NCBI GenBank assembly: GCA_031287415.1
Contig: JAITSY010000013.1
Span: 1-48,638 of the forward strand
Reading direction: 5' to 3'
Origin: Candidatus Methanorbis basalitermitum
GTDB taxonomy: Archaea > Halobacteriota > Methanomicrobia > Methanomicrobiales > Methanocorpusculaceae
Length of the DNA: 48,638 bases
The notes beneath the pieces were generated by a model that saw only the letters and a list, made by a program, of their open reading frames with translations, was not told the DNA's origin and did not search any database. A program made the position numbers and the translations under genes. Within the stretch, counting starts at the first letter, position 1. Each line of letters begins with the position of its first letter. Positions 40,600-48,638 of this stretch are shown here, one piece after another.

Positions 40600-41124
40600 A
40601 TGGCAACGAATGGAAGATACTTTGTTCAGTTCCGCAGACGTCGTGAAGGTAAAACGGATTATTACCAGCGCCAGCGGCTGATAGTCTCTGGCAGAAACCG
40701 TATGGTTATCCGCAAGACGAATCGTCACATCATCATTCAGCTTGTTGCTGCCCAGATAGACGGCGACTACACCCTCATCCACGTAAACAGCAGAGAGCTG
40801 GTTAACTATGGATACAAGGGCTATCCCGGAAACACCCCTGCGGCATACCTAACCGGTATGCTATTTGCCGTCCGCGCCCAGAAGGCCGGCTATTTGGAAG
40901 CAATTTCAGATATCGGCCTGCAGGTTGCATCCACGGGTGCGCGTGTGTTCGCTGCAGTGAAAGGCGCGGTTGACGCAGGGTTTGGCGTCCCGGTCGGCGA
41001 GAGCATTCTCCCGGACGAAGCTCGCTGCAACGGTGCTCACATTGCAGAATACGACAACCGCTATGCAGATCTTGTCTCTTGGGTCGAGGCTGCAAAAGAC
41101 GCAATCATGAAGGAGCTGGAGTAA
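40600..41124 (+). CDS. rpl18: Ribosomal protein uL18
   Basis: A 5S rRNA-binding protein of the central protuberance. It has 174 residues, the longer archaeal form ([40 protein letters not shown]). It begins 3 bases after rpl19e. Confidence 0.95.
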   Translation: MATNGRYFVQFRRRREGKTDYYQRQRLIVSGRNRMVIRKTNRHIIIQLVAAQIDGDYTLIHVNSRELVNYGYKGYPGNTPAAYLTGMLFAVRAQKAGYLEAISDIGLQVASTGARVFAAVKGAVDAGFGVPVGESILPDEARCNGAHIAEYDNRYADLVSWVEAAKDAIMKELE

Positions 41125-41126
41125 CA

Positions 41127-41744
41127 ATGGCTTACGAACAGGAAGAGTGGTTCCCGATCACCGGTCTTGGCAGGAAGGTCATGGCCGGGGATTTTGCAAG
41201 CTTTGATGAGATTCTTGCGAGTGGATACCCAATTAAGGAAGCAGGTATTGTTGATACCATGCTCCCCAATCTTGTTGACGAAGTCCTCTGCATTGATATG
41301 ATGCAGCGTATGACTGACTCCGGCCGCCGTATCAAATTCAGAGCGGTCGTTGTTGTCGGCAACAAAGATGGTTATCTCGGTTTCGGTCAGGGCAGAGATG
41401 TTCAGGTGGGAACTGCGATCAAGAAGGCTATCGTGAACGCAAAGCTCAGCATGATAAAGGTTCGCCGTGGATGCGGTTCCTGGGAGTGCGGCTGCGGTCA
41501 GAATCACTCAGTTCCGATGGAAGTTATCGGGAAAGCCGGATCTGTTGCGGTCACCCTCAAGCCCGCTCCGAAGGGAATCGGTTTGGTGACAGGTGATGTC
41601 GGTAAGAAAGTACTGGCGCTTGCAGGTATCCGCGATGTGTGGGTTAACACCAGCGGAAACACCAGAACGACCCTGAACTTTGCCAAAGCTACCTACAATG
41701 CACTTCGCGAAACGAATCTTGTTCGTATCGGAGGTCGAAAATAA
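41127..41744 (+). CDS. rps5: Ribosomal protein uS5
   Basis: A small-subunit fidelity protein with a double-stranded-RNA-like N-domain, 205 residues from ATG 41127 ([20 protein letters not shown]). A longer frame overlaps rpl18 and is rejected. The [19 protein letters not shown] motif is archaeal. Its last base is the first base of rpl30. Confidence 0.95.
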   Translation: MAYEQEEWFPITGLGRKVMAGDFASFDEILASGYPIKEAGIVDTMLPNLVDEVLCIDMMQRMTDSGRRIKFRAVVVVGNKDGYLGFGQGRDVQVGTAIKKAIVNAKLSMIKVRRGCGSWECGCGQNHSVPMEVIGKAGSVAVTLKPAPKGIGLVTGDVGKKVLALAGIRDVWVNTSGNTRTTLNFAKATYNALRETNLVRIGGRK

Positions 41745-42205
41745 TGTATGCGGTAGTGCAGGTTCGCGGAGTGGTAAACACCCGCCGCGAGATCAAGGAG
41801 ACCTTAAAGATGCTCCGTCTCCACCATATCAACCACTGTGTTTTTGTTCCCGAGACCCCAGAATATCTTGGGATGATCCGGAAGGCTAAGGACTACATTG
41901 CATTTGGTGAAGTTGATGCGGCAACGCTCGAGACGATTCTTGCAACCCGGGGAAGACTAACCGGTAACAAACCGCTGACTGAGGAGTATGTGAAAGAGGC
42001 AACTTCTTTTGGAAGCACTGCTGAACTTGCAGCAGCTCTTGCAGCAGGCAGGATCCGAATGAAGGACGTTCCGGGGCTCAAGCCGGTGCTGCGTATGCAC
42101 CCACCGAGAAAAGGATACAAGACAACGAAGCGTACGTACAATCAGGGCGGTGCCTTGGGATACTATGGGAAGGAGATTAACGACCTTCTGATCAAAATGA
42201 GGTAA
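41744..42205 (+). CDS. rpl30: Ribosomal protein uL30
   Basis: A large-subunit protein of 153 residues, the long archaeal/eukaryotic L7-type rather than the 60-residue bacterial L30. It starts YAVVQVRGVVNTRREIKETL; the C-terminal extension has HPPRKGYKTTKRTYNQGGAL. The ATG overlaps the rps5 stop by one base. Confidence 0.95.
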   Translation: MYAVVQVRGVVNTRREIKETLKMLRLHHINHCVFVPETPEYLGMIRKAKDYIAFGEVDAATLETILATRGRLTGNKPLTEEYVKEATSFGSTAELAAALAAGRIRMKDVPGLKPVLRMHPPRKGYKTTKRTYNQGGALGYYGKEINDLLIKMR

Positions 42206-42209
42206 AAAC

Positions 42210-42632
42210 ATGCCAGTCAACAAACGTTCTAAGTTCCGGGGCACTCGTACCTGCGGCGGGGGAACCCACAAGAACCGCCGCGGTGCGGGTAACCGTGGGG
42301 GTCGCGGACAGGCAGGATGGCGTGACCACAATTTCACCAGGTTCTATCTGCTTGGAAAAACCGAGGGCAAACACGGATTTGTCTGCAAGACCTCCGTTAT
42401 CCATAACGTTCTCGATATCGGTGATATCGATCAGATGATTCCTGATCTTCTTGCCAACAGCATTGCTACACAAAACGGTGATGTTATTTTTCTTGATGCC
42501 GCACATATTGGCGTTGAGAAGGTTCTCGGCGGAGGGCGGGTGAGCCACAAGCTCGAAATTGCCGCAGAGAGCTTCTCCAAGCGTGCTGTCACGAAAGTTC
42601 AGGAACAAGGCGGTCGTACGCTGACACCCTAA
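42210..42632 (+). CDS. rpl15: Ribosomal protein uL15
   Basis: A late-assembling large-subunit protein of 140 residues. The basic glycine-rich N-terminus (KFRGTRTCGGGTHKNRRGAG, NRGGRGQAG) penetrates rRNA; the globular C-terminus follows. It begins 4 bases after rpl30. Confidence 0.95.
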   Translation: MPVNKRSKFRGTRTCGGGTHKNRRGAGNRGGRGQAGWRDHNFTRFYLLGKTEGKHGFVCKTSVIHNVLDIGDIDQMIPDLLANSIATQNGDVIFLDAAHIGVEKVLGGGRVSHKLEIAAESFSKRAVTKVQEQGGRTLTP

Positions 42633-42655
42633 AGGGAAATTTTGGTGTATCACTC

Positions 42656-44101
42656 ATGGGAGAACTACTGGATCGGATGGAGCCACTGCTGGCAAAAATG
42701 CCAGCGGTTCGGCCACCGGAAGGTCACATTCACTTCAAAAACAAACTGATGTGGACAGCTGCGGTGCTGCTGCTATATTTTATACTGACGAATATTCCTG
42801 TTTTTGGTTTGAGTCAAGACTCTTTGGATGTTTTCCAATATTACCGTGCGCTGCTTGCCGGTGCATCCGGAACGATTCTTCATCTCGGTATTGGACCGAT
42901 TGTGACCGCATCTATCGTGCTGCAGTTGCTTCGCGGTGCTGATCTGATTAAGATCAATACCTCCGATGAGCGCGGTCAGGTTATCTACATGGGTCTGCAG
43001 AAGCTGCTGATCTTTGTAATGATCATTCTTGAAGCCCTACCGAACGTGCTTGGTGGATGGATAAAGCCTGATCTTAACGTTGCTACAGCAATGTTTGGCG
43101 GCAATGCTTCAGCTGTGCTGCTCCTCATCTTCCTGCAGATCTGTTTAGGCGGTCTGCTGATTGTGTTCATGGATGAGGTTGTGTCGAAATGGGGTATTGG
43201 TTCTGGTGTCGGTCTCTTCATTGTCGCAGGAGTTGCCCAAGGTCTTGTGAACGGTTTCTTCAACTGGGAAACTACGACGGATCAGTTTGCGGTGGGTTTC
43301 TTCCCACGACTGGCTGAAGTTATCGGATCGGGGAATAATTTTATCGAATATTTCGGTCTTGACCTGCTCGCACTGACGGCGACCGTCGGATTGTTCTTCC
43401 TTATTGTGTATGTTGAAGCGACCCGTGTTGAAATTCCGCTTGCCCATGCAAATGTGCGCGGCGCCCGTGCCAGGTTCCCGGTGAAACTCGTCTATGCAAG
43501 TGTTCTGCCAATGATCTTGGTGCGTGTGCTACAGGCAAATGTTCAGATGATGGGCATGTTCCTCTCCAGTATAGGTATCAACGTGTTTGGAGAGTTCAGC
43601 GGATCCACACCAATGAATGGTCTGATATGGTATCTCGCACCGATCAACCGACCGCAGGACTGGATGTGGTGGCTCCCGCAGTTTACGGGTGCCGGCCATC
43701 AAGTATGGGAAATTGCTGTCCGCGTCGGTGTTGATGCCATCGTGATGATTGCAGGAGGTGCCCTGTTTGCAATATTTTGGGTGAAGACAGCAGGTCTTGA
43801 TTCGAAACATGTTGCCCGCCAGATTCAGAACTCCGGCATGCAGATTCCGGGTTATCGCCGCAGTCCTGCTGTGCTGGAACGATATCTTGACCGATATATC
43901 CCGCGTGTCACCGTCATTAGCGGTGTGTTCATCGGAGTGCTGAGTATTCTGGCAAACATGCTGGGTATCATCGGATTTGTCGGCGGGACAGGACTTTTGC
44001 TTACGATCTCCATCGTTTACCGTCTGTATGAGCAGGTTGCAAACGAGCAAATCATGGAAATGTACCCGTTTATGCGTGGCTTCTTCGGCAACAAAGAATA
44101 A
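42656..44101 (+). CDS. secY: Preprotein translocase subunit SecY
   Basis: The channel subunit of the Sec translocon in the cell membrane. It has 481 residues with ten predicted transmembrane helices from about residue 32 to 465. The plug region lies in the first loop after LLLYFILTNIPVFGLS, and TM2 begins near LHLGIGPIVTASIVLQLL. The cytosolic loops with YVEATRVEIPLAHANVRGAR and the conserved arginine segment RQIQNSGMQIPGYRRSP bind ribosomes. It is last in the operon, 23 bases after rpl15. The adk and other genes that often follow in euryarchaea are not here. Confidence 0.96.
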   Translation: MGELLDRMEPLLAKMPAVRPPEGHIHFKNKLMWTAAVLLLYFILTNIPVFGLSQDSLDVFQYYRALLAGASGTILHLGIGPIVTASIVLQLLRGADLIKINTSDERGQVIYMGLQKLLIFVMIILEALPNVLGGWIKPDLNVATAMFGGNASAVLLLIFLQICLGGLLIVFMDEVVSKWGIGSGVGLFIVAGVAQGLVNGFFNWETTTDQFAVGFFPRLAEVIGSGNNFIEYFGLDLLALTATVGLFFLIVYVEATRVEIPLAHANVRGARARFPVKLVYASVLPMILVRVLQANVQMMGMFLSSIGINVFGEFSGSTPMNGLIWYLAPINRPQDWMWWLPQFTGAGHQVWEIAVRVGVDAIVMIAGGALFAIFWVKTAGLDSKHVARQIQNSGMQIPGYRRSPAVLERYLDRYIPRVTVISGVFIGVLSILANMLGIIGFVGGTGLLLTISIVYRLYEQVANEQIMEMYPFMRGFFGNKE

Positions 44102-44374
44102 GCAACAAAACAGGTGCTGGCCTGCCTGAAGGCAATCTGGCTGGCTGCAACACCGCCTTTTTCGGGAATTTAGCCGCTAACTCTTTGACAGCGGCGCTTC
44201 ACTCCTTGCTGATTTGTATAACTGAATTCCAAACAATGGCATCCGATTTATTTACGTCAATCAGCGGATTTGTATCGAAAATTTCTGATTTGACGAACGG
44301 TTCCCATTCAGACTGATAATTCCGAAAGGAAAAGCTCTCACCGAGCGGATTGTAAAACAGCGAGACAAAGGGAG
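44102..44374. other. Intergenic region after secY with repeat remnants
   Basis: No gene is seen. CCTGCCTGAAGGCAATCTGG near 44121 is a possible degenerate family B piece, and copy A6 occupies 44280-44323. It separates two convergent operons, so a terminator is expected, but no clear T-run is present. Confidence 0.4.
44280..44323 (-). repeat. Family A dispersed repeat, copy A6 (partial)
   Basis: On the minus strand, CGGAATTATCAGTCTGAATG, GGAACCGTTCGTCAAATCAG and AAAT match the first half of the element; the TATATCAATAGAGAA half is lost. Confidence 0.6.
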
Positions 44375-45145
44375 CTAATCAGTCAAACGCCCGCACATCC
44401 GCTCATCGTAGATGCGGAGCGCCCTCAGCATATCCACGTACCGGAACTCCGGCCATGTCGGCATGCAGAAACAGACCGTTGCCTCGTTGCCGGTTGCCAT
44501 CCACGGCAGAAAGTTCGAGGTCCGGCGATCATTCGCTGTTCTGATAAGCAGATCCACCGGCAGCATTGTAACTTCCTGATACATATTTTCCGTCACCAAC
44601 TCCGGCGTGATTTGATCCGCGGCGATCAATCCTGACCGCACTCCTGCAACAATTTTTTTTGTCGTGGTCACGATCTCATTTCTTCCGCCGTAGGCAAGGG
44701 CAATGTGAACAAAATAGCGCGAATGATGTTTCGTTGCCTCTTCCACCTCTTCGATCTTTTTTTTCAGCTCCTCCTCCAGAAGAGATCGATCGCCTATCAC
44801 CGAGACGTTGATCTCATTTCTGTACACCCGCTCGTCGATAAGCAACGCCGAAAATTTCTCCACAAGCAGCCGGTGAAGCTCTTCCTTCTCTTCATCGGGG
44901 CGTCTGAAGTTCTCCGTCGAAAACGCGAAAAATGTCACATGGCGGATATCAAGTTCCCCCATCCAATCAAGCACCCGCTCTGTTGTATCGGCACCAAGCC
45001 GGTGACCGTATCCTGTATCCTTTCCACGGGCCCAGGCATATCTCCTGTTACCATCCTGAATAATTGCCACGTGGTTCGGGATATGGGTCAGGTTTTTTCT
45101 GAGTCGTTTCGCGTACAGCGCCTCTGCCACCAACCAGATACTCAC
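44375..45145 (-). CDS. uppS: cis-Prenyltransferase (UppS family)
   Basis: Makes long-chain Z-polyprenyl diphosphates, the lipid carriers for archaeal glycosylation, from isopentenyl diphosphate. It has 256 residues. The catalytic aspartate is D31 in IIQDGNRRYAWARG; HVTFFAFSTENFRRP and VDLLIRTANDRRTSNFLPW are later conserved blocks. In the last block ANDRRTSNF replaces the usual SGExRLSNF, a modest change. The start is GTG 45145, overlapping the radical SAM gene by 4 bases. It is third in the lysS/radical SAM/uppS operon. Confidence 0.93.
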   Translation of the reverse strand: MSIWLVAEALYAKRLRKNLTHIPNHVAIIQDGNRRYAWARGKDTGYGHRLGADTTERVLDWMGELDIRHVTFFAFSTENFRRPDEEKEELHRLLVEKFSALLIDERVYRNEINVSVIGDRSLLEEELKKKIEEVEEATKHHSRYFVHIALAYGGRNEIVTTTKKIVAGVRSGLIAADQITPELVTENMYQEVTMLPVDLLIRTANDRRTSNFLPWMATGNEATVCFCMPTWPEFRYVDMLRALRIYDERMCGRLTD

Positions 45146-46152
45146 AGTGGGATCACCTCAACAATCATCCCGCCATTCGGATACCGCTCGATGATCTTTC
45201 TCTCACCACCGAACTTGCAGGGAACTTTCCACATCTGCTGCCAGTCAAACTCGATCGTCCCGTCCAACATCACCTCATAGCAGCTGCCAGCCTTCAGGCA
45301 GGACAGGATCATATCCAGATCGCTGCCAAGAGCCATTGAACCGTACATCACCGTCCCGTCGTCGGTAATCATATCAAACGGGCGGGCAGAGTTTCGTGCA
45401 GTCCGCTTCAGCCGTTCGCGGAGCTGCACAGAATCCTTGAACGTCGAGGTGCAGTAATGAACCTTTGGATGGCCGTTGATCTCGCAAGCCCATTTCGTAG
45501 ATCCTTTGATTGCATTGCAGAGCGGATTCACCAGTTCCAGTTTCCGCTCCCGCATCGCCTCTGCACACGAGTCGCCCCACTCCAACTGATTGATATTCAA
45601 AAAGTCCAGACTGTCCAAAAGCGGGAAAAAGTATCGCAGTCCCGGAAGAGATGGCACCTCGATGCCAATGGAAAATCCCATCCGTTTTGCATTTGCGATC
45701 GCCTCGGGAAATCTCGACTCCAGAATACAGTTCCACTCCTCATGAGGTGGGTGCATCCTCATTTCATCGACACAGGGGCGGAGCGCCGTCAGCTCCTCAA
45801 CGGTTGGGGCATGGCTGGTATAAAGATGGATGTGATGATCTTTCCCGAAGTGATCCTTCAGGTAACTGCAGAATTCCACCACCCGTTCTATCTCAAGCAA
45901 AGGCTCGCCGCCGGTGACGCCAGTTCCACGGGCGTCCATGATCTCTGCCCAGGGGATGGCCTCACTGGGAGTCGTGATCTTTTGATCATTTGCGAAGATA
46001 ACGTCCCTATTTTTTCGCTCCCTGGAGAGCGGACAGTACCAGCAGTCGCGGTCGCACCGCCCGGTGATAAAGAGCACAAGTTTCGCTCCCTGATAACAGT
46101 ATCTGCATCCCTCACTGAGATTTTTGGGGAGTACGTCTTTTAATTTTGCCAT
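45142..46152 (-). CDS. Radical SAM protein (COG2108 family)
   Basis: A 336-residue radical S-adenosylmethionine enzyme. The cluster cysteines are C33, C37 and C40 in GRCDRDCWYCPLS. C16 and C19 (GCRYCYQG) form a second possible metal pair. The GTGVTGGEPLLEI strand supplies the SAM-binding GGEP motif. The family is found in methanogens and related archaea, and its substrate is unknown; pyruvate-formate-lyase-activating-like chemistry has been suggested by homology only. It is 2 bases from lysS and overlaps uppS by 4, so it may act in tRNA or lipid metabolism, but this is weak evidence. Confidence 0.88.
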   Translation of the reverse strand: MAKLKDVLPKNLSEGCRYCYQGAKLVLFITGRCDRDCWYCPLSRERKNRDVIFANDQKITTPSEAIPWAEIMDARGTGVTGGEPLLEIERVVEFCSYLKDHFGKDHHIHLYTSHAPTVEELTALRPCVDEMRMHPPHEEWNCILESRFPEAIANAKRMGFSIGIEVPSLPGLRYFFPLLDSLDFLNINQLEWGDSCAEAMRERKLELVNPLCNAIKGSTKWACEINGHPKVHYCTSTFKDSVQLRERLKRTARNSARPFDMITDDGTVMYGSMALGSDLDMILSCLKAGSCYEVMLDGTIEFDWQQMWKVPCKFGGERKIIERYPNGGMIVEVIPL

Positions 46153-46154
46153 TG

Positions 46155-47660
46155 TTACGCAGTCATCTCATTCAACCTGGCGAGCGTTGCCTCACGACCG
46201 ATAGCTTCGAGAAACCAGCCGAGACGCGGACCGCAATCAGCGCCAAGAAAAGCACGGTAGAGCGCGGAAAACAGCTCTTTTCCGGTGATGCCGGCAGAGG
46301 TTGCGGCGGCATAGACCGCGTTGTGCAGAGTATCCGCTTTCCAGTCTCCTACAGAGACTGCGGCGGCATATGCTGCAGCCGCCTCCTTGACATTTGCAGG
46401 CTCAGCAGCCGCAATCTCCGGAAGTATCAGCTGAATTGCGAACTTCGCATCGTCTGGGGCATAGCGATCGAGCCACATCTTCGCCCGGTTCACCTGATCC
46501 ATCACGGCATATTTGTCCACAATCTCATAGCCACTGCGTTTGAGGATGTCAAAGATGCCGTTGCCGGTCTGAGCTATCTGCACAACCGTGACCATGTGGC
46601 GAAACGGAATGGTGGTCTGCGGGGATGTGATCCTCGAAAGCTCGTACTCGCGTGACTCGCCCGATGCTGCCGCCCTATCATACTCGTCGATTAAGCGAAG
46701 CAGGCCCATTCCAGGATCAAAGACGATGGTCTTGTCCGGCTTTATTTTTGCGATCATGTAACGGAGAACCTCCGGGGGCACGATGTCAAGCATATCCCGG
46801 ATCGTGAGGACGACGCCTTTTGAGGAGTGCATCTCGCCGCGACCCTTAAGGCTTATCCATTCGTAAGTTACCGGAACCGGGGCTTCATAACCGTAGATCT
46901 TTTCTGTGATGTATTTGCCGGTGTCATAAGATCCACCCGGTGATGCATGGTCTTTGCCGAATGGTTCGATAGTGACACTGTACACAGACCACCGCATCGG
47001 CCAGTCCACACGCCAGACGAGCTTGCCTTCGCCTTTCGCGTAGTTGGAAACTCCCTCGTGACTGCAGGAGCATTTGTAAATGACGGTGTGCTTCTCTGAG
47101 TCATGAGAGAGGATGGCTGCCCGGGAGATGATGCCGCATTTCTCACAAATCGGATAGTACGGCGTCCATCCATCTTCGAGTTTGCGACCGGAGATTTTTT
47201 CCAGGATCTCCTTTATCTCTTCCGCACGGTCAAGAGCGGTCCTGATCTGTTCGGTAAATCTGCCAGAGCGGTAGGCTTCGCTGGTCCGCAGAATGCGAGG
47301 ATGGATGTCGAGCTCCGCGATTGCGGAAAGGAAGGGGTCAAGGAAGTGTTCAGCGTAGCTCTTGTGCCTGCCGCAAGGACAGGGGATGTCAGAGATCGGC
47401 CAGCCGATGTATTTCTGATATGAATCGGAGAGGAAGGGGTAGACTTTGCGGAGGGGATCGAAATCGTCTGCCACGTAGAGAAGCTCTGCATCAACGCCAC
47501 GGCTCCTGAGGGCTTTATAGATCATATCGCCGGTCATGACTTCACGCATATTTCCCAGATGAATTGGTCCTGACGGGGTGATTCCTGTAGCAATGAGCTG
47601 ATGTTTGTCAGCCGGAACGCGGGAGACTTTGGCGTCGATCCAGTGAATTTTTTCGTTCAC
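46155..47660 (-). CDS. lysS: Lysyl-tRNA synthetase, class I
   Basis: The class I LysRS used by many archaea charges tRNA-Lys; it is unrelated to the usual class II enzyme. It has 501 residues. The HIGH-like motif is HLGN at 34-37 (PSGPIHLGNMRE). The KMSKS-like motif is MHSSKG in GRGEMHSSKGVVLT. A zinc knuckle with CEKCG and later CSCSHEG lies near 170-205. It heads the minus-strand operon. Repeat C4 lies upstream at 47726-47771. Confidence 0.96.
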   Translation of the reverse strand: MNEKIHWIDAKVSRVPADKHQLIATGITPSGPIHLGNMREVMTGDMIYKALRSRGVDAELLYVADDFDPLRKVYPFLSDSYQKYIGWPISDIPCPCGRHKSYAEHFLDPFLSAIAELDIHPRILRTSEAYRSGRFTEQIRTALDRAEEIKEILEKISGRKLEDGWTPYYPICEKCGIISRAAILSHDSEKHTVIYKCSCSHEGVSNYAKGEGKLVWRVDWPMRWSVYSVTIEPFGKDHASPGGSYDTGKYITEKIYGYEAPVPVTYEWISLKGRGEMHSSKGVVLTIRDMLDIVPPEVLRYMIAKIKPDKTIVFDPGMGLLRLIDEYDRAAASGESREYELSRITSPQTTIPFRHMVTVVQIAQTGNGIFDILKRSGYEIVDKYAVMDQVNRAKMWLDRYAPDDAKFAIQLILPEIAAAEPANVKEAAAAYAAAVSVGDWKADTLHNAVYAAATSAGITGKELFSALYRAFLGADCGPRLGWFLEAIGREATLARLNEMTA

Positions 47661-47725
47661 GCTCTTTTTACTCCTGTAAATATATCTTTAGTATATGCTT
47701 TCAGCTGAGATATATCTCTTTATTT

Positions 47726-47771
47726 GCTGCACGCCTCTGGTAGAAGTGTGCAACGTTGCAGGGCAGCGGGA
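47726..47771 (+). repeat. Family C repeat, copy C4
   Basis: GCTGCACGCCTCTGGTAGAA, then GTGTGCAACGTTGCAGGGCA, ending GCGGG. It lies between lysS and the serA pseudogene, in the lysS promoter region. Confidence 0.6.
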
Positions 47772-47822
47772 CAAACATCTCGCCAGATGCGCAGTCATTC
47801 AACTACTATATAACAATTACAA

Positions 47823-48381
47823 CTAAACGAACTTTGCCGAGATGATACCGTCGTTTTCTCCGACATCTTTCATGATATCTGCCGGAACGACATCATCCAC
47901 AGCAAGAATCCTCAGGGACTCAGAGCCGCCATCCACCTTTCCGACCTGCATGTTAGAGATGTTGATGTTGTGTCTGCCAAGCAGGACACAGACCGGACCG
48001 ACAATGCCCAGACGATTGATATGAGATCTGCAACGAATCACATTGTCCTTCGGCACAGGGTCCATTGAATAGCCGTTAATTGACGTGATGCTGGGGGCAG
48101 CCCCGAGTAATGATGTCGGCCAACGGTCTGTGTATTCTTCGCCGTCAAAAAGGTCAGTACAACCTGTGAATTGTAATCTCCAGCATCCACAGACATCTTT
48201 TCAACAATCGTCATGCCGCACTGTTGTGCGATGAATTCCGCGTTCACCATGTTTGCCGGCTCAATGCTGCGGGCGGTGATCTGGATTCCGGATCGCATGA
48301 TCAGGGCATCGTACTAGCCGACGATCTTGACAAGTTCACCCGCGAACAGGTCGGCCATTTCATCAACGTCACAAAATTTTT
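47823..48381 (-). pseudogene. serA: D-3-phosphoglycerate dehydrogenase SerA with internal deletion
   Basis: SerA starts serine synthesis from 3-phosphoglycerate. The minus strand first gives FCDVDEMADLFAGELVKIVG, a TAG stop, then YDALIMRSGIQITARSIE, which is the N-terminal substrate domain. It continues directly with PANMVNAEFIAQQCG and VVEK-like ASB-domain sequence, skipping the whole NAD-binding and catalytic part (about 300 residues). After a frameshift near 48110 the ACT domain follows (GPVCVLLGRHNINISNMQVG) to a normal stop. The extreme N-terminus is cut at palindrome P2. The gene cannot be functional. Confidence 0.75.
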
Positions 48382-48439
48382 CGGAATGATACCATAACTA
48401 ACTAAGATGTATATCTTAGTTAGTTATGGTATCATTCCG
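48382..48439. repeat. 58-bp palindromic element, copy P2
   Basis: Perfect 26-base arms starting CGGAATGATACCATAACTAA surround the loop TGTATA. It is identical to P1 (29678-29735) except for two bases. It directly abuts the truncated N-terminal end of the serA pseudogene and lies 41 bases from the transposase fragment. Confidence 0.9.
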
Positions 48440-48480
48440 TACCGAAATATGGTGATACAGCCCATAAATGCCTCTTTTTA

Positions 48481-48630
48481 TCAGTGCCCATACGGATTCT
48501 TTTTCCGGTAGATCAGTTGTCGGCCACCACAATGCGGACAGATGACACCATCAGGGTATCTAATTTTAATGAAGTACTCTATAGCAGATAGTTCCGATGG
48601 GAACAACTCCTCAAATTCTTTGTATAACAT
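48481..48630 (-). pseudogene. IS1595-type transposase, N-terminal zinc-ribbon fragment (right copy)
   Basis: From ATG 48630 this gives MLYKEFEELFPSELSAIEYF, then IKIRYPDGVICPHCGG and RKKNPYGH before a TGA, 49 residues in all. It corresponds to the same region as the fragment at 1-143 but keeps the start codon. The second half of the zinc ribbon and the DDE catalytic domain are missing, so it cannot transpose. Its promoter side lies beyond the window edge. Confidence 0.75.
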
Positions 48631-48638
48631 TCTCCATT

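Noticed and set aside
44121-44160. Further family B copy after secY
   Set aside because: Only CCTGCCTGAAGGCA and GGCTGGCTGCAA are similar; too degenerate to list as a copy.

Overview
The window comes from a methanogenic euryarchaeon, most probably Methanomicrobiales close to Methanocorpusculum. This is inferred from gene content: archaeal S10/spc ribosomal operons with eS4, eL32 and eL19; RNase P proteins Rpp21 and Rpp29; a three-OB-fold RPA with its partner; a Tfx regulator; ApgM; pyruvoyl arginine decarboxylase; class I LysRS; and an archaeal initiator tRNA-Met. No 16S rRNA gene is present to settle the genus.

Layout. Positions 1-3250 carry a transposase fragment, purN, the Rpp21 gene, a CRM-domain protein and a decayed sodium:solute symporter. 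Positions 3250-9370 carry arginine decarboxylase, a B12-dependent ribonucleotide reductase, the RPA pair and a DUF1858 protein. Positions 9400-11500 are a graveyard (cbiZ, an acetyltransferase, a DNA methyltransferase, an adhesin scrap). Positions 11500-22500 hold a pteroate-synthase-like protein, a PHP protein with TruA, a cysteine-cluster protein, DUF1015, RimI, a cupin, a truncated phospholipase-C-like protein, the apgM/bactofilin-like/methyltransferase operon and tRNA-Met. Positions 22500-24800 are another eroded stretch around one regulator. Positions 24787-27926 are a minus-strand translation cluster (eS19, PDCD5-like, PP-loop ATPase, eL39, eL31, aIF6, eL18, prefoldin alpha). Next come a small membrane protein, an OGG-type glycosylase, a broken ribbon-helix-helix gene and a Tfx regulator. 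Positions 31445-44101 are one plus-strand operon from rpl3 to secY. Positions 44375-47660 are a minus-strand lysS/radical SAM/uppS operon, followed by a serA pseudogene with a large internal deletion and a second copy of the transposase fragment.

The core informational genes are intact and tightly packed. The spaces between blocks are unusually rich in broken genes and in at least four families of short dispersed repeats: an AT-rich element of about 110 bp that resembles the promoter end of the local transposase (family A), a double-hairpin element with compensatory changes (family B), a short element containing a CCTCT/AGAGG inverted repeat (family C), and a 58-bp near-perfect palindrome found twice. 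The broken genes affect serine synthesis, cobinamide salvage, solute uptake, restriction-modification and surface proteins. That pattern suggests ongoing genome erosion, as in host-associated methanogens, but the lifestyle is an inference. The repeats lie at or near several gene breakpoints and at the split of a translation-gene cluster that is contiguous in other methanogens. They are the most promising unexplained structures here.
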